Below are positions 1-5,597 of a stretch of DNA of 7,276 nt, piece after piece. The notes beneath the pieces were generated by a model that worked only from the letters and a program-made list of their open reading frames with translations, had not been told where the DNA came from and ran no database searches. Positions within the stretch are counted from its first letter, which is position 1; every line of letters begins with the position of its first letter. The stretch is from Deltaproteobacteria bacterium (GTDB lineage: Bacteria; Desulfobacterota; DSM-4660; Desulfatiglandales; HGW-15): positions 1 to 7,276 of the forward strand of contig DAOVAK010000127.1 in NCBI GenBank assembly GCA_030671095.1. Direction: 5' to 3'. Made by a program: the position numbers and the translations under genes.

Positions 1-1110
1 CAGGAACTATCAAGCCACAAGATTGAACTTCACCAGACCAGAGGATACCTTCAATGCATTTTGCAAAATTCCAACGACATGATCTTTGCCACCGATGTGG
101 ATGGAATGATCGTGTCCTTCAGCAAGGGGGGTGAAAAAGTACTGGGCTACACCTGGGAAGAGGTTGCTGGCTACTACATAGATAGTTTTTCTGAAGATCC
201 CGAGTCATTTGAAGAATTTATGGCTGATTCCCAGGAGAAGGGAAGCGCTGTAAGGTTAGAATTCTCCTTTAAGCACAAAGAAGGACATACGGTCTACTGC
301 GATGTCTCCATGATCAATTTGACCAACACCAAGGGTCAGAGGGTAGGAACCGTAGGCGTTTCCAGAGACATCACCAGGTGGAAAAACCTCCAGGACGAAC
401 TCATCCGAATCGACAGGTTGGCTGAAATTGGCCGGGTGGCAGCCGGTATCGCCCATGAAATCAATAACCCCCTTGCAGTGATTAACGAGGCTTCTGGGTG
501 GGTCGAAGAGATCGTGCAAGATGCAAAAGGCCTGAGTCCGGAAGACAGAGAGGAACTGGAGAAGGCCGCACAACAAATCGCTGAACAAACCCGAAGATGC
601 CGCACCATTACCCACCAACTCCTGGGATTCGTGAAGGAAGCGGCGCCTGAAAAGACAGAATTTGATGTGAACGGGTTGTTGAATGCGGCCATTGACTTTG
701 TAAGCCCAGAGCTAAAATATGCCCCCATAGAGGTTGTCCGCGATTTTTCCAAAGAGCCCCTCTCCATGAAATCTGATCCCACAATGATGGAACAGGTCTT
801 TGTGAACCTCCTGACCAATGCCATCCATGCCATCAATGAAAAAGGGAGTGATCAGGGGAGAATTGAGATCAAGACCGCTAGAACGGATTCTGAGGTGGAA
901 ATACATATCACGGACAACGGGACAGGGATCGCTGAGGAAAACCAGGACAAAGTATTAAACCTTTTTTTTACCACCAAACCGCCAGGAAAGGGAACAGGAC
1001 TTGGACTTTCCATTTGTCAGAACATTTTGAAAACCCTCAATGGGGGTCTCAGCTTCCATAGTGAACCGGGAGTTGGGACGACTTTTACTGTGCGTGTTCC
1101 CCTTTCATAA
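1..1110 (+). CDS. PAS-domain sensor histidine kinase, 5'-truncated by the window
   Basis: Two-component sensor kinase that autophosphorylates on histidine and passes the phosphate to a response regulator not seen here. The frame is open from base 1, so 369 residues are visible and the true start lies upstream; the TTG at 61 is only an internal codon, because the preceding residues (ending RGYLQCILQNSNDMIF) read smoothly into a PAS domain. Domains in visible numbering: PAS about 20-125; HisKA with H box GIAHEINNPLAVI, phospho-acceptor His152 (bases 454-456); HATPase with N box NLLTNAIHA (about 269-277), G1 DNGTGI (305-310), F box LFFTTK (321-326) and G2 GKGTGLGLS (329-337). All catalytic motifs are intact. 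No membrane segment is present in the visible part, which therefore looks cytoplasmic; sensing domains or membrane helices may lie upstream. The motif style is NtrB-like (HPK4-type, my inference). It precedes the antiporter operon on the same strand with a 123-bp gap, so a regulatory link is possible but unproven. Confidence 0.96.
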   Translation, partial: QELSSHKIELHQTRGYLQCILQNSNDMIFATDVDGMIVSFSKGGEKVLGYTWEEVAGYYIDSFSEDPESFEEFMADSQEKGSAVRLEFSFKHKEGHTVYCDVSMINLTNTKGQRVGTVGVSRDITRWKNLQDELIRIDRLAEIGRVAAGIAHEINNPLAVINEASGWVEEIVQDAKGLSPEDREELEKAAQQIAEQTRRCRTITHQLLGFVKEAAPEKTEFDVNGLLNAAIDFVSPELKYAPIEVVRDFSKEPLSMKSDPTMMEQVFVNLLTNAIHAINEKGSDQGRIEIKTARTDSEVEIHITDNGTGIAEENQDKVLNLFFTTKPPGKGTGLGLSICQNILKTLNGGLSFHSEPGVGTTFTVRVPLS

Positions 1111-1138
1111 ATGTAACGTAACAAATTAGGCATCGAAA

Positions 1139-1174
1139 GGATTTCGCATGAGGGTCATCCCTCAGTTCGAATCC
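1139..1174 (+). other. stem-loop between the histidine kinase and mrpE
   Basis: TGAGGG (1149-1154) and CCCTCA (1159-1164) form a perfect 6-bp stem with a TCAT loop. The pairing resumes further out, with GGAT (1139-1142) against ATCC (1171-1174) and a possible short TCG/CGA helix across an asymmetric internal loop. There is no T-run after it, so it does not look like a classic intrinsic terminator. It occupies the only gap between the kinase and the antiporter genes, so it may be a transcript-processing or attenuation structure, or have no role. An 8-bp direct repeat AATTAGGC (1124-1131 and 1202-1209) flanks it. I could not identify a convincing promoter in 1111-1233. Confidence 0.4.
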
Positions 1175-1220
1175 ACGCAACAACCCAATTTGCTTTTAGA
1201 TAATTAGGCTGTATTCCTTC

Positions 1221-1227
1221 AAGGGAG
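1221..1227 (+). promoter_or_regulatory. ribosome binding site for mrpE (TTG start)
   Basis: AAGGGAG lies 6 nt before the TTG at 1234. It supports the long TTG-started form of mrpE over the in-frame ATG codons at 1285 and 1333, which have no clear Shine-Dalgarno sequence. Confidence 0.6.
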
Positions 1228-1233
1228 ATCCGA

Positions 1234-1821
1234 TTGTTGGACATTCAAAATCAGAAGAATCAGCAGACCGAAAGCCCCAATGATATGGAGTTGGCACACC
1301 CCTCTCGCTCTTCTCGAGCCAGAAAGCGTATCATGCCCTTCCTCCTCACCTTCTTTATCATGTTTGTCCTCTGGATTCTCCTCTCTGGAAAATTTGACGC
1401 CTTCCATTTGAGTCTGGGCATTATCTCCTGCTCCATCGTCGCCTATTTTTCTGCAGACCTCCTCTTCGAGACCCCGAGCATAAAGGTGACTCGACTGACG
1501 GGATCCTGGATACGTTTTGTACGGTATATCCCTTGGCTCCTTTACCAGATCTTCTTGGCCAATCTCCATGTATTGTACCTCGCGTTTCACCCAAAGATGA
1601 TGGACCTTATCGATCCTCAGATCATCAAATTCAGAAGCAAATTGCAAGGCGACCTCTCCCGGGTAACCTTTGCAAACTCCATTACGCTCACCCCTGGGAC
1701 CATTACTGTCTATGTCTCCCTGGACGGCAATTTCAGTGTCCATGCCATTGATAAGAAATCGCGGGAAGGTCTGCCGGGAGAGATGGAGGCAAGGATAGCG
1801 AGGGTATTCGGAGAAGAATGA
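1234..1821 (+). CDS. mrpE: Na+/H+ antiporter subunit E (MrpE/MnhE/MbhA family)
   Basis: Membrane subunit of the Mrp monovalent cation/H+ antiporter, which exchanges cytoplasmic Na+ (or another monovalent cation) for external H+. The product is 195 residues from TTG 1234. Hydrophobic helices lie at about 34-50, 57-78 and 96-118, followed by a cytoplasmic-type C-terminal domain with the family signature NSITLTPGTITVYV (148-161). The family is usually nearer 160 residues; the excess is a polar N-terminal extension of about 30 residues rich in Gln, Asn, Ser and Arg ahead of the first helix. The TTG start is chosen for its AAGGGAG Shine-Dalgarno; starts at ATG 1285 (178 aa) or ATG 1333 (162 aa) would give a more family-like size and cannot be excluded. 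First gene of the visible operon; its stop overlaps the mrpF start in ATGA. Confidence 0.93.
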   Translation: MLDIQNQKNQQTESPNDMELAHPSRSSRARKRIMPFLLTFFIMFVLWILLSGKFDAFHLSLGIISCSIVAYFSADLLFETPSIKVTRLTGSWIRFVRYIPWLLYQIFLANLHVLYLAFHPKMMDLIDPQIIKFRSKLQGDLSRVTFANSITLTPGTITVYVSLDGNFSVHAIDKKSREGLPGEMEARIARVFGEE

Positions 1822-2102
1822 TGGAACACGTCTTTTTGTATTGTGGCATGTTTTTGAGTTTTTTGATGCTGGTCTCCCTGTATCGCGGTGTCTTTGGGCC
1901 TACTGTCTTAGACCGTCTCATAGGAACCAATGCCATAGGAAGCAAGACTGTGGTCCTGCTGATTCTGATCGGTTTGATTTATGGTCGGGTGGACATGTTT
2001 GTAGATATTGCCCTCGCCTATGCTATGCTAAACTTTATTGCTGTGTTGGCCGCCTCAAGATATTTTCAGAAGCGATCAGGCCTGTATGACGAAGTAGAAT
2101 AA
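1818..2102 (+). CDS. mrpF: Na+/H+ antiporter subunit F (MrpF/MnhF/MbhB family)
   Basis: Small three-helix subunit of the Mrp complex; 94 residues, the family's normal size. Helices lie at about 3-22, 43-56 and 62-79. Family signatures visible are GPTVLDRLIGTNAIG (27-41) and FVDIALAYAMLNFIAVLAA (61-79), with the intramembrane Asp63. It overlaps mrpE by 4 bp (ATGA), suggesting translational coupling. There are two adjacent ATG codons, 1818 and 1821; GGAG at 1810-1813 is 4 nt from the first and 7 nt from the second, so initiation at 1821 (93 aa) is just as likely. The gene is followed after 22 bp by mrpG. Confidence 0.95.
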   Translation: MMEHVFLYCGMFLSFLMLVSLYRGVFGPTVLDRLIGTNAIGSKTVVLLILIGLIYGRVDMFVDIALAYAMLNFIAVLAASRYFQKRSGLYDEVE

Positions 2103-2124
2103 CTTTTGTGTAGGGTGCTTTCAA

Positions 2125-2448
2125 ATGAATATCATAGTAATCTTTTTATTAATCTGTGGGCTGATCTTCTTCACCGGTGGCGCTGTAGGCATCCTCCGTT
2201 TTCCCGACTTTTACTCTCGCCTTCATCCAGCCGGGAAGCTTGATACAATGGGTTCCCTTCTGATGCTGATAGGACTGGCCCTCTTCAATCTGCATCACTT
2301 CTCCTTGGGGGCCCTTCTGACCAGCCTAAAAATCATTCTCATCGTCGTATTTGTCTTCTTGGCCAGCCCCACAGCCATCCACGGCATCGTGGACGCAGGC
2401 GTGAGGGCCGGCCTGGTTCCTTGGACAAAGGGAGAGGAAAGGAGGTAG
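2125..2448 (+). CDS. mrpG: Na+/H+ antiporter subunit G (MrpG/MnhG/MbhC family)
   Basis: Three-helix subunit of the Mrp complex; 107 residues, the usual length. Helices lie at about 3-20, 42-57 and 63-82. The family signature GILRFPDFYSRLHPAGKLDT (22-41) is intact, followed by FLASPTAIHGIVDAG (78-92) near the C-terminus. The start is ATG 2125, with TAGGGTG at 2111-2117 as a plausible Shine-Dalgarno 7 nt upstream. Together with E and F it forms the small-subunit block that, in structures of homologous complexes, packs against the MrpA C-terminal region. The stop TAG lies immediately after the AGGAGG used by the next gene, leaving a gap of only 5 bp. Confidence 0.95.
   Translation: MNIIVIFLLICGLIFFTGGAVGILRFPDFYSRLHPAGKLDTMGSLLMLIGLALFNLHHFSLGALLTSLKIILIVVFVFLASPTAIHGIVDAGVRAGLVPWTKGEERR
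2438..2445 (+). promoter_or_regulatory. ribosome binding site deciding the GTG start of the MbhD-like gene
   Basis: AAAGGAGG ends 8 nt before GTG 2454 and is embedded in the last codons of mrpG. It favours GTG 2454 over the in-frame ATG at 2421, which would add eleven polar residues and overlap mrpG by 28 bp. Confidence 0.75.
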
Positions 2449-2453
2449 GGATT

Positions 2454-2699
2454 GTGATCTGGCAACTGGACTTGGCCATCCTCACCCTGGTCGTCATCAC
2501 AGGCATCGGAGCCATCATGGTCAAAGACCTCCTGGGAGCCGCTATTCTTTTTGGGGCCTACAGTTTCATGATGTGTCTGCTCTGGTCCATCATGGGAGCA
2601 GTGGACGTCTCCTTCACCGAGGCTTCTGTGGGGGCGGGTGTGAGCACTGTCTTTTTTGTAGCAGCCGTTTTCCGCACCACAAGGAGGACGAAAGATTGA
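2454..2699 (+). CDS. DUF4040/MbhD-like antiporter subunit (equivalent to part of the MrpA C-terminus)
   Basis: Small membrane subunit of 81 residues starting at GTG, homologous to MbhD of membrane-bound hydrogenases and to a segment of the MrpA C-terminal half. Three helices lie at about 6-22, 26-46 and 59-73. The segment KDLLGAAILFGAYS (24-37) and the motif DVSFTEASVGAGVST (51-65) are diagnostic; Glu56 in the FTE motif is the conserved charged residue of this family. In bacilli the same region is fused to the large NuoL-like MrpA; here it is free-standing, the arrangement also seen in archaeal Mbh operons. The stop overlaps the next start in TTGA (4 bp). The family assignment is strong. Its exact role, probably helping form the cation path near E, F and G, comes from the family. 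Confidence 0.9.
   Translation: MIWQLDLAILTLVVITGIGAIMVKDLLGAAILFGAYSFMMCLLWSIMGAVDVSFTEASVGAGVSTVFFVAAVFRTTRRTKD
2681..2687 (+). promoter_or_regulatory. ribosome binding site for the MbhE-MrpB fusion gene (TTG start)
   Basis: AAGGAGG lies 8 nt before TTG 2696. This near-perfect site fixes the start at TTG. The in-frame ATG at 2573 would add 41 residues, all encoded inside the MbhD-like gene in another frame, whereas the family protein begins at the hydrophobic helix right after the TTG. Confidence 0.8.
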
Positions 2700-3526
2700 A
2701 AGTCATTGGATTGTTCATTGTCATTTTGACCGGCGCCCTGCTCGTTTACGCCACAGTTGACTTTCCCCCATGGGGAGACCCCACGTCTCCTGCCAGTACC
2801 CATCTCTCCCCCCATTACATCGAGAAGACCATGGAGGAAACCTCCGTGCCCAATATTGTAACCGCGGTCCTCGCAGACTACCGAGGCTTCGACACCATGT
2901 TCGAAACGACTGTTATTTTCAGTGCCGGTGTAGCCTGTTTTTTTCTATTACGAGTCGTTAGGAGAGAAGGGCCTGAACAGAGACTTTATCGGCATACCCT
3001 TACGGATATGACCATTCGCATCAAGGATGCCTCAAAGATGCCTGCTGATCTGGATGAATTCGAAAGGATTGATACCCTTTGGACACCGCGGGATCTCATT
3101 GTCACCACCGTATGCCGGTTACTGATCCCTTTCATTCAGCTCTTTGCCCTTTACGTGATTGCCCATGGCCATCACAGCCCCGGCGGAGGTTTTCAGGGCG
3201 GTGTCATTTTGGGAGCGAGCGTTATTCTTCTGGCCATCTCTCACGATCTGAGGACGGCACTCAAACGAATGCGTGAAAAAATGGACGGTCTTCTCTGTGC
3301 AACCGGGGTTTTCATCTATGCCGGGACGGGAGCCCTCTGTCTATTGTTTGGGCTCAATTTCCTGGACTACAGTGCCCTCGCATCCATTCTTCATGTGGAT
3401 CCGGTCACTGCCCGGTCTCATGGTATCCTTATCGTGGAAATCGGCGTGGGTATTGCCGTTATGGCTACCATGATCTGGATCTATAACAATATCTCTTCAT
3501 CTGGAAAATATGATGAAGGACTGTAA
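2696..3526 (+). CDS. mrpB: Na+/H+ antiporter subunit B with N-terminal MbhE-like domain (MbhE-MrpB fusion)
   Basis: Membrane subunit of the Mrp complex; 276 residues from TTG 2696. Residues 1-90 match the extreme MrpA C-terminus/MbhE family: one helix (3-20), the VDFPPWGDP motif (21-29), NIVTAVLADYRGFDTMFET (53-71) and a second helix to about 86. A polar linker follows (about 87-130). Residues 131-265 are the MnhB domain, with helices near 135-156, 168-182, 199-220 and 242-264, the signature HGHHSPGGGFQGGVILGA (157-174) and ARSHGILIVEIGVG (239-252). MrpB alone is about 140 residues, so the length itself shows the fusion. The gene overlaps the MbhD-like gene by 4 bp and is separated from mrpC by an unusual 104-bp gap, the first break in the tight packing. 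The fusion would fix the stoichiometry and contact of the two segments (inference). Confidence 0.93.
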   Translation: MKVIGLFIVILTGALLVYATVDFPPWGDPTSPASTHLSPHYIEKTMEETSVPNIVTAVLADYRGFDTMFETTVIFSAGVACFFLLRVVRREGPEQRLYRHTLTDMTIRIKDASKMPADLDEFERIDTLWTPRDLIVTTVCRLLIPFIQLFALYVIAHGHHSPGGGFQGGVILGASVILLAISHDLRTALKRMREKMDGLLCATGVFIYAGTGALCLLFGLNFLDYSALASILHVDPVTARSHGILIVEIGVGIAVMATMIWIYNNISSSGKYDEGL

Positions 3527-3530
3527 AGCT

Positions 3531-3599
3531 AATTGAGAATTGCGAATTGTGGAATTAAGGAATTTCTAAATCCCTTAATCCCTTAATTCCCAAATCTCC
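3531..3599. repeat. AATT-periodic intergenic sequence with a 10-bp inverted repeat
   Basis: Between mrpB and mrpC the sequence runs as successive 7-9 bp units: AATTGAG, AATTGCG, AATTGTGG, AATTAAGG, AATTTCT, AAATCCC, TTAATCCC, TTAATTCCC, AAATCTCC. The first half is AATT plus purines, the second half its approximate complement. GGAATTAAGG (3551-3560) pairs perfectly with CCTTAATTCC (3581-3590) across a 20-nt loop. It has no coding potential and is far more AT-rich than its neighbours. It looks like a dispersed intergenic repeat or an mRNA hairpin. No T-run follows, so an intrinsic terminator is unlikely. The mrpC Shine-Dalgarno (GAAGG, 3619-3623) lies downstream and outside it. Confidence 0.6.
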
Positions 3600-3630
3600 T
3601 GGTATGGTTCACTTGATAGAAGGTTCGTAA

Positions 3631-4041
3631 ATGTCTGATTTCATCTCACTCATTGTGGCCAAATACAACTACTGGATCTATATCACACTCATGATGATCG
3701 GGTTGTATGCCATGATCGCCAAGAACAACCTGGTCAAAAAGATCGTGGGTATGAATATCTTTCAGACGGCCATTATCTTGTTTTATGTCTCCATCGGCGC
3801 CAAAAAGGGGGCGACAATCCCTATCATTGAGCATGGCCATGGTGAGGAGGTCCATGGAGCCGCCTCTCACCTGGTACATGCTGTGGATTATATCAACCCG
3901 CTGCCCCATGTGCTGATGCTTACAGCCATCGTGGTGGCTGTGGCCACACTTGGGGTGGCCCTGGCCTTGGCGGTCAAAGTCCATGATAAATACAAAACCC
4001 TGGAAGAGGATGAGATTCTGGCCCAACTGAGAAAAAAATGA
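3631..4041 (+). CDS. mrpC: Na+/H+ antiporter subunit C (MrpC/MnhC, NuoK-like)
   Basis: NuoK-like three-helix subunit of the Mrp complex; 136 residues, somewhat longer than the usual 110-125. Helices lie at about 14-30, 37-56 and 93-116. The family signature NPLPHVLMLTAIVVAVATLG (89-108) is intact, as is NNLVKKIVGMNIFQTA (32-47). The extra length is a loop between helices 2 and 3 (about 60-88) that carries five histidines (68, 70, 75, 80, 83) plus Glu67, Glu72, Glu73 and Asp86, which is unusual, and a charged C-terminal tail. The start ATG 3631 has GAAGG 7 nt upstream. The stop overlaps mrpD in ATGA, so C and D are likely translationally coupled. Confidence 0.94.
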   Translation: MSDFISLIVAKYNYWIYITLMMIGLYAMIAKNNLVKKIVGMNIFQTAIILFYVSIGAKKGATIPIIEHGHGEEVHGAASHLVHAVDYINPLPHVLMLTAIVVAVATLGVALALAVKVHDKYKTLEEDEILAQLRKK

Positions 4042-5528
4042 GCGAACAGTACCCTGCACTCCTTGTAATAGTTCCACTCATTTCCGCCGTCCTGATCAGT
4101 GCGGCCGGATGGGTGAACAGAAGACTCTGTTTTCCCATTGCCGTTGCGGCCCTCAGCGTGACGGCCTATGCATCGGTTGGTTTGCTGATGAGGGTCTTGG
4201 ATGAAGGGGTGATCATCTATCGATTGGGAGGTTGGCCACCGCCTTGGGGCATCGCATATTACGTGGACCACCTTAATGGACTCGTCTTAGCGGTTGTGGC
4301 AGCGGTTGCGCTGCTCAATCTGATCGCAAGCCAGAAGAGCATTGCCCAGGAGTTCCCGGAGAAAACGGGCCCCTTCTATACGTTGTATGTTTTGATGGTT
4401 ACAGGACTCCTGGGCATCGTGGTCACCGGTGATGCCTTTAACTTGTACGTGTTGCTTGAAATAGCATCGCTCACTGGGTATGGCCTCATTGCAATGGGAG
4501 AGGACCGCGCACCCCTTGCCACACTCAACTATGTCTATATGGGCACTATCGGGGCCTGCTTTTATCTTTTGGGCATCGGCTATCTCTATATTGTGACCGG
4601 TTCATTGAATATGGTGGACATTGCTGGAATTCTGCCCGCCCTTTATCAATCCAAGGCGGTGCTGGCAGCCTTTATTATCTGTATGGTAGGCCTCTGGCTC
4701 AAGATGGGCTTCTTTCCCCTGCATGCCTGGCTGCCCAATGCCTATACATTTGCCCCCTCTGCATCCAGCAGTCTCATCGCCCCTCTTATGACCAAGGTCA
4801 TGGTCTACGTGATGATTCGCCTTATGTTGACCGTCTTTACCCCTAAATTTGCCTTTGCCACTCTTGCGGTGAAAGATCCTATTGTCTGGCTCGCCGTCAT
4901 CGCCATTGTGATGGGGGCCATCTTTGCCCTGGCAGAGCGAAATCTAAAGAAAATGCTAACCTATATCATCATCGCTGAAGTGGGTTACATGGTTGGAGGT
5001 GCCTGGCTTGGAAACCGGGCAGCGATGACCGGTGCGATTCTCCATATCGTAAATGACGCCCTCATGACACTCTGCGTCTTTCTGGTTGTGGGAAACATCG
5101 TTTACAGAGTCAAGGGCTATGCATTTGAGGATTTGAAAGGTCTGTTTCGCAAGATGCCTTTCACCATGGGGGCCTTGGTGATTGGCGCCCTCTCCATTAT
5201 CGGGGTCCCTCCCACTTGCGGGTTCTTTAGCAAGTGGTACCTGATCACTGGAGCGATTCAGGCAGGCCATTACGGTTTTATGGTCGCCCTGCTCTTTAGC
5301 AGTCTTGTCAATGTGATCCTCTTTTTCAGGGTCATTGAGATTAGCTACTACGAGCCTTTTAGCGATCATCACGGCCATGAGCATCATTCTCAACCCAGGG
5401 CCGAAGCACCGCTTACCATGCTTGTTCCGCTCATGATCGTTGCTGCGGGCCTGGTCTTGGTGGGCATTTATACAGGAGATATCGTCGATCAAATCATTCA
5501 GTTCGCTATACCTGAAGGTCTTGTTTGA
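4038..5528 (+). CDS. mrpD: Na+/H+ antiporter subunit D, first paralogue (MrpD/MnhD/MbhH, NuoL/M/N-like)
   Basis: Large proton-conducting antiporter-like subunit, 496 residues, about 14 membrane helices, full family length. Key residues by analogy with complex I subunits: Glu141 in NLYVLLEIASLTGYG (TM5), Lys222 in WLKMGFFPLHAWLP (TM7), Lys253 (TM8), His336 in ILHIVNDALM (TM10) and Lys399 in PPTCGFFSKWY (TM12). TM10 is odd: Asp340 and Thr344 sit where the second paralogue has His340 and Lys344. A cytoplasm- or periplasm-facing loop near the C-terminus contains a histidine cluster, SDHHGHEHHSQ (442-452). The start ATG overlaps the mrpC stop; there is no strong Shine-Dalgarno, which fits coupled translation. 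The next gene begins 302 bp later, after an inverted-repeat element. Confidence 0.95.
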   Translation: MSEQYPALLVIVPLISAVLISAAGWVNRRLCFPIAVAALSVTAYASVGLLMRVLDEGVIIYRLGGWPPPWGIAYYVDHLNGLVLAVVAAVALLNLIASQKSIAQEFPEKTGPFYTLYVLMVTGLLGIVVTGDAFNLYVLLEIASLTGYGLIAMGEDRAPLATLNYVYMGTIGACFYLLGIGYLYIVTGSLNMVDIAGILPALYQSKAVLAAFIICMVGLWLKMGFFPLHAWLPNAYTFAPSASSSLIAPLMTKVMVYVMIRLMLTVFTPKFAFATLAVKDPIVWLAVIAIVMGAIFALAERNLKKMLTYIIIAEVGYMVGGAWLGNRAAMTGAILHIVNDALMTLCVFLVVGNIVYRVKGYAFEDLKGLFRKMPFTMGALVIGALSIIGVPPTCGFFSKWYLITGAIQAGHYGFMVALLFSSLVNVILFFRVIEISYYEPFSDHHGHEHHSQPRAEAPLTMLVPLMIVAAGLVLVGIYTGDIVDQIIQFAIPEGLV

Positions 5529-5529
5529 G

Positions 5530-5557
5530 GTGTGGATTAACTTCTAAAGTTAAACAC
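5530..5557 (+). other. hairpin just after the first mrpD stop
   Basis: TTAACTT (5537-5543) and AAGTTAA (5547-5553) form a perfect 7-bp stem with a CTA loop. It is extended by GTGT (5530-5533) pairing with ACAC (5554-5557) across a 3-nt bulge. CTTTT follows directly, but the stem is AT-only, so it is at best a weak terminator or an mRNA 3'-end protection structure. Confidence 0.4.
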
Positions 5558-5597
5558 TTTTAAACCGAGAGTGAAAACTAGTCGTGTGGAGGATTTA

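Noticed and set aside
61..1110. Histidine kinase starting at TTG 61
   Set aside because: The frame is open to base 1 and the upstream residues continue naturally into the PAS domain, so the gene is truncated by the window edge.
1148..1176. tRNA or tRNA fragment, because of GTTCGAATCC
   Set aside because: The bases flanking the T-loop-like string do not form a 5-bp T stem, and no acceptor, D or anticodon arm can be drawn around it.
1190..1218. Sigma-70 promoter before mrpE (TTGCTT at 1190, ATTCCT at 1213; or GATAAT at 1199)
   Set aside because: The hexamers match consensus poorly and the best -10-like box has no fitting -35, so the call would not be supportable.
2573..2695. MrpB fusion protein starting at ATG 2573 (317 aa)
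   Set aside because: The first 41 residues would overlap the MbhD-like gene out of frame and look unlike the family; AAGGAGG before TTG 2696 marks the real start.
3531..3599. CRISPR-like or tandem repeat array
   Set aside because: The units are only 7-9 bp, degenerate, and have no spacers.
3551..3600. Intrinsic terminator between mrpB and mrpC
   Set aside because: The stem is AT-rich with a 20-nt loop and is not followed by a run of T.
256..5492. Several long - strand open frames (for example 4956-5492 and 1219-1743)
   Set aside because: They are antisense shadows of well-supported + strand membrane protein and kinase genes, with low-complexity or implausible products.
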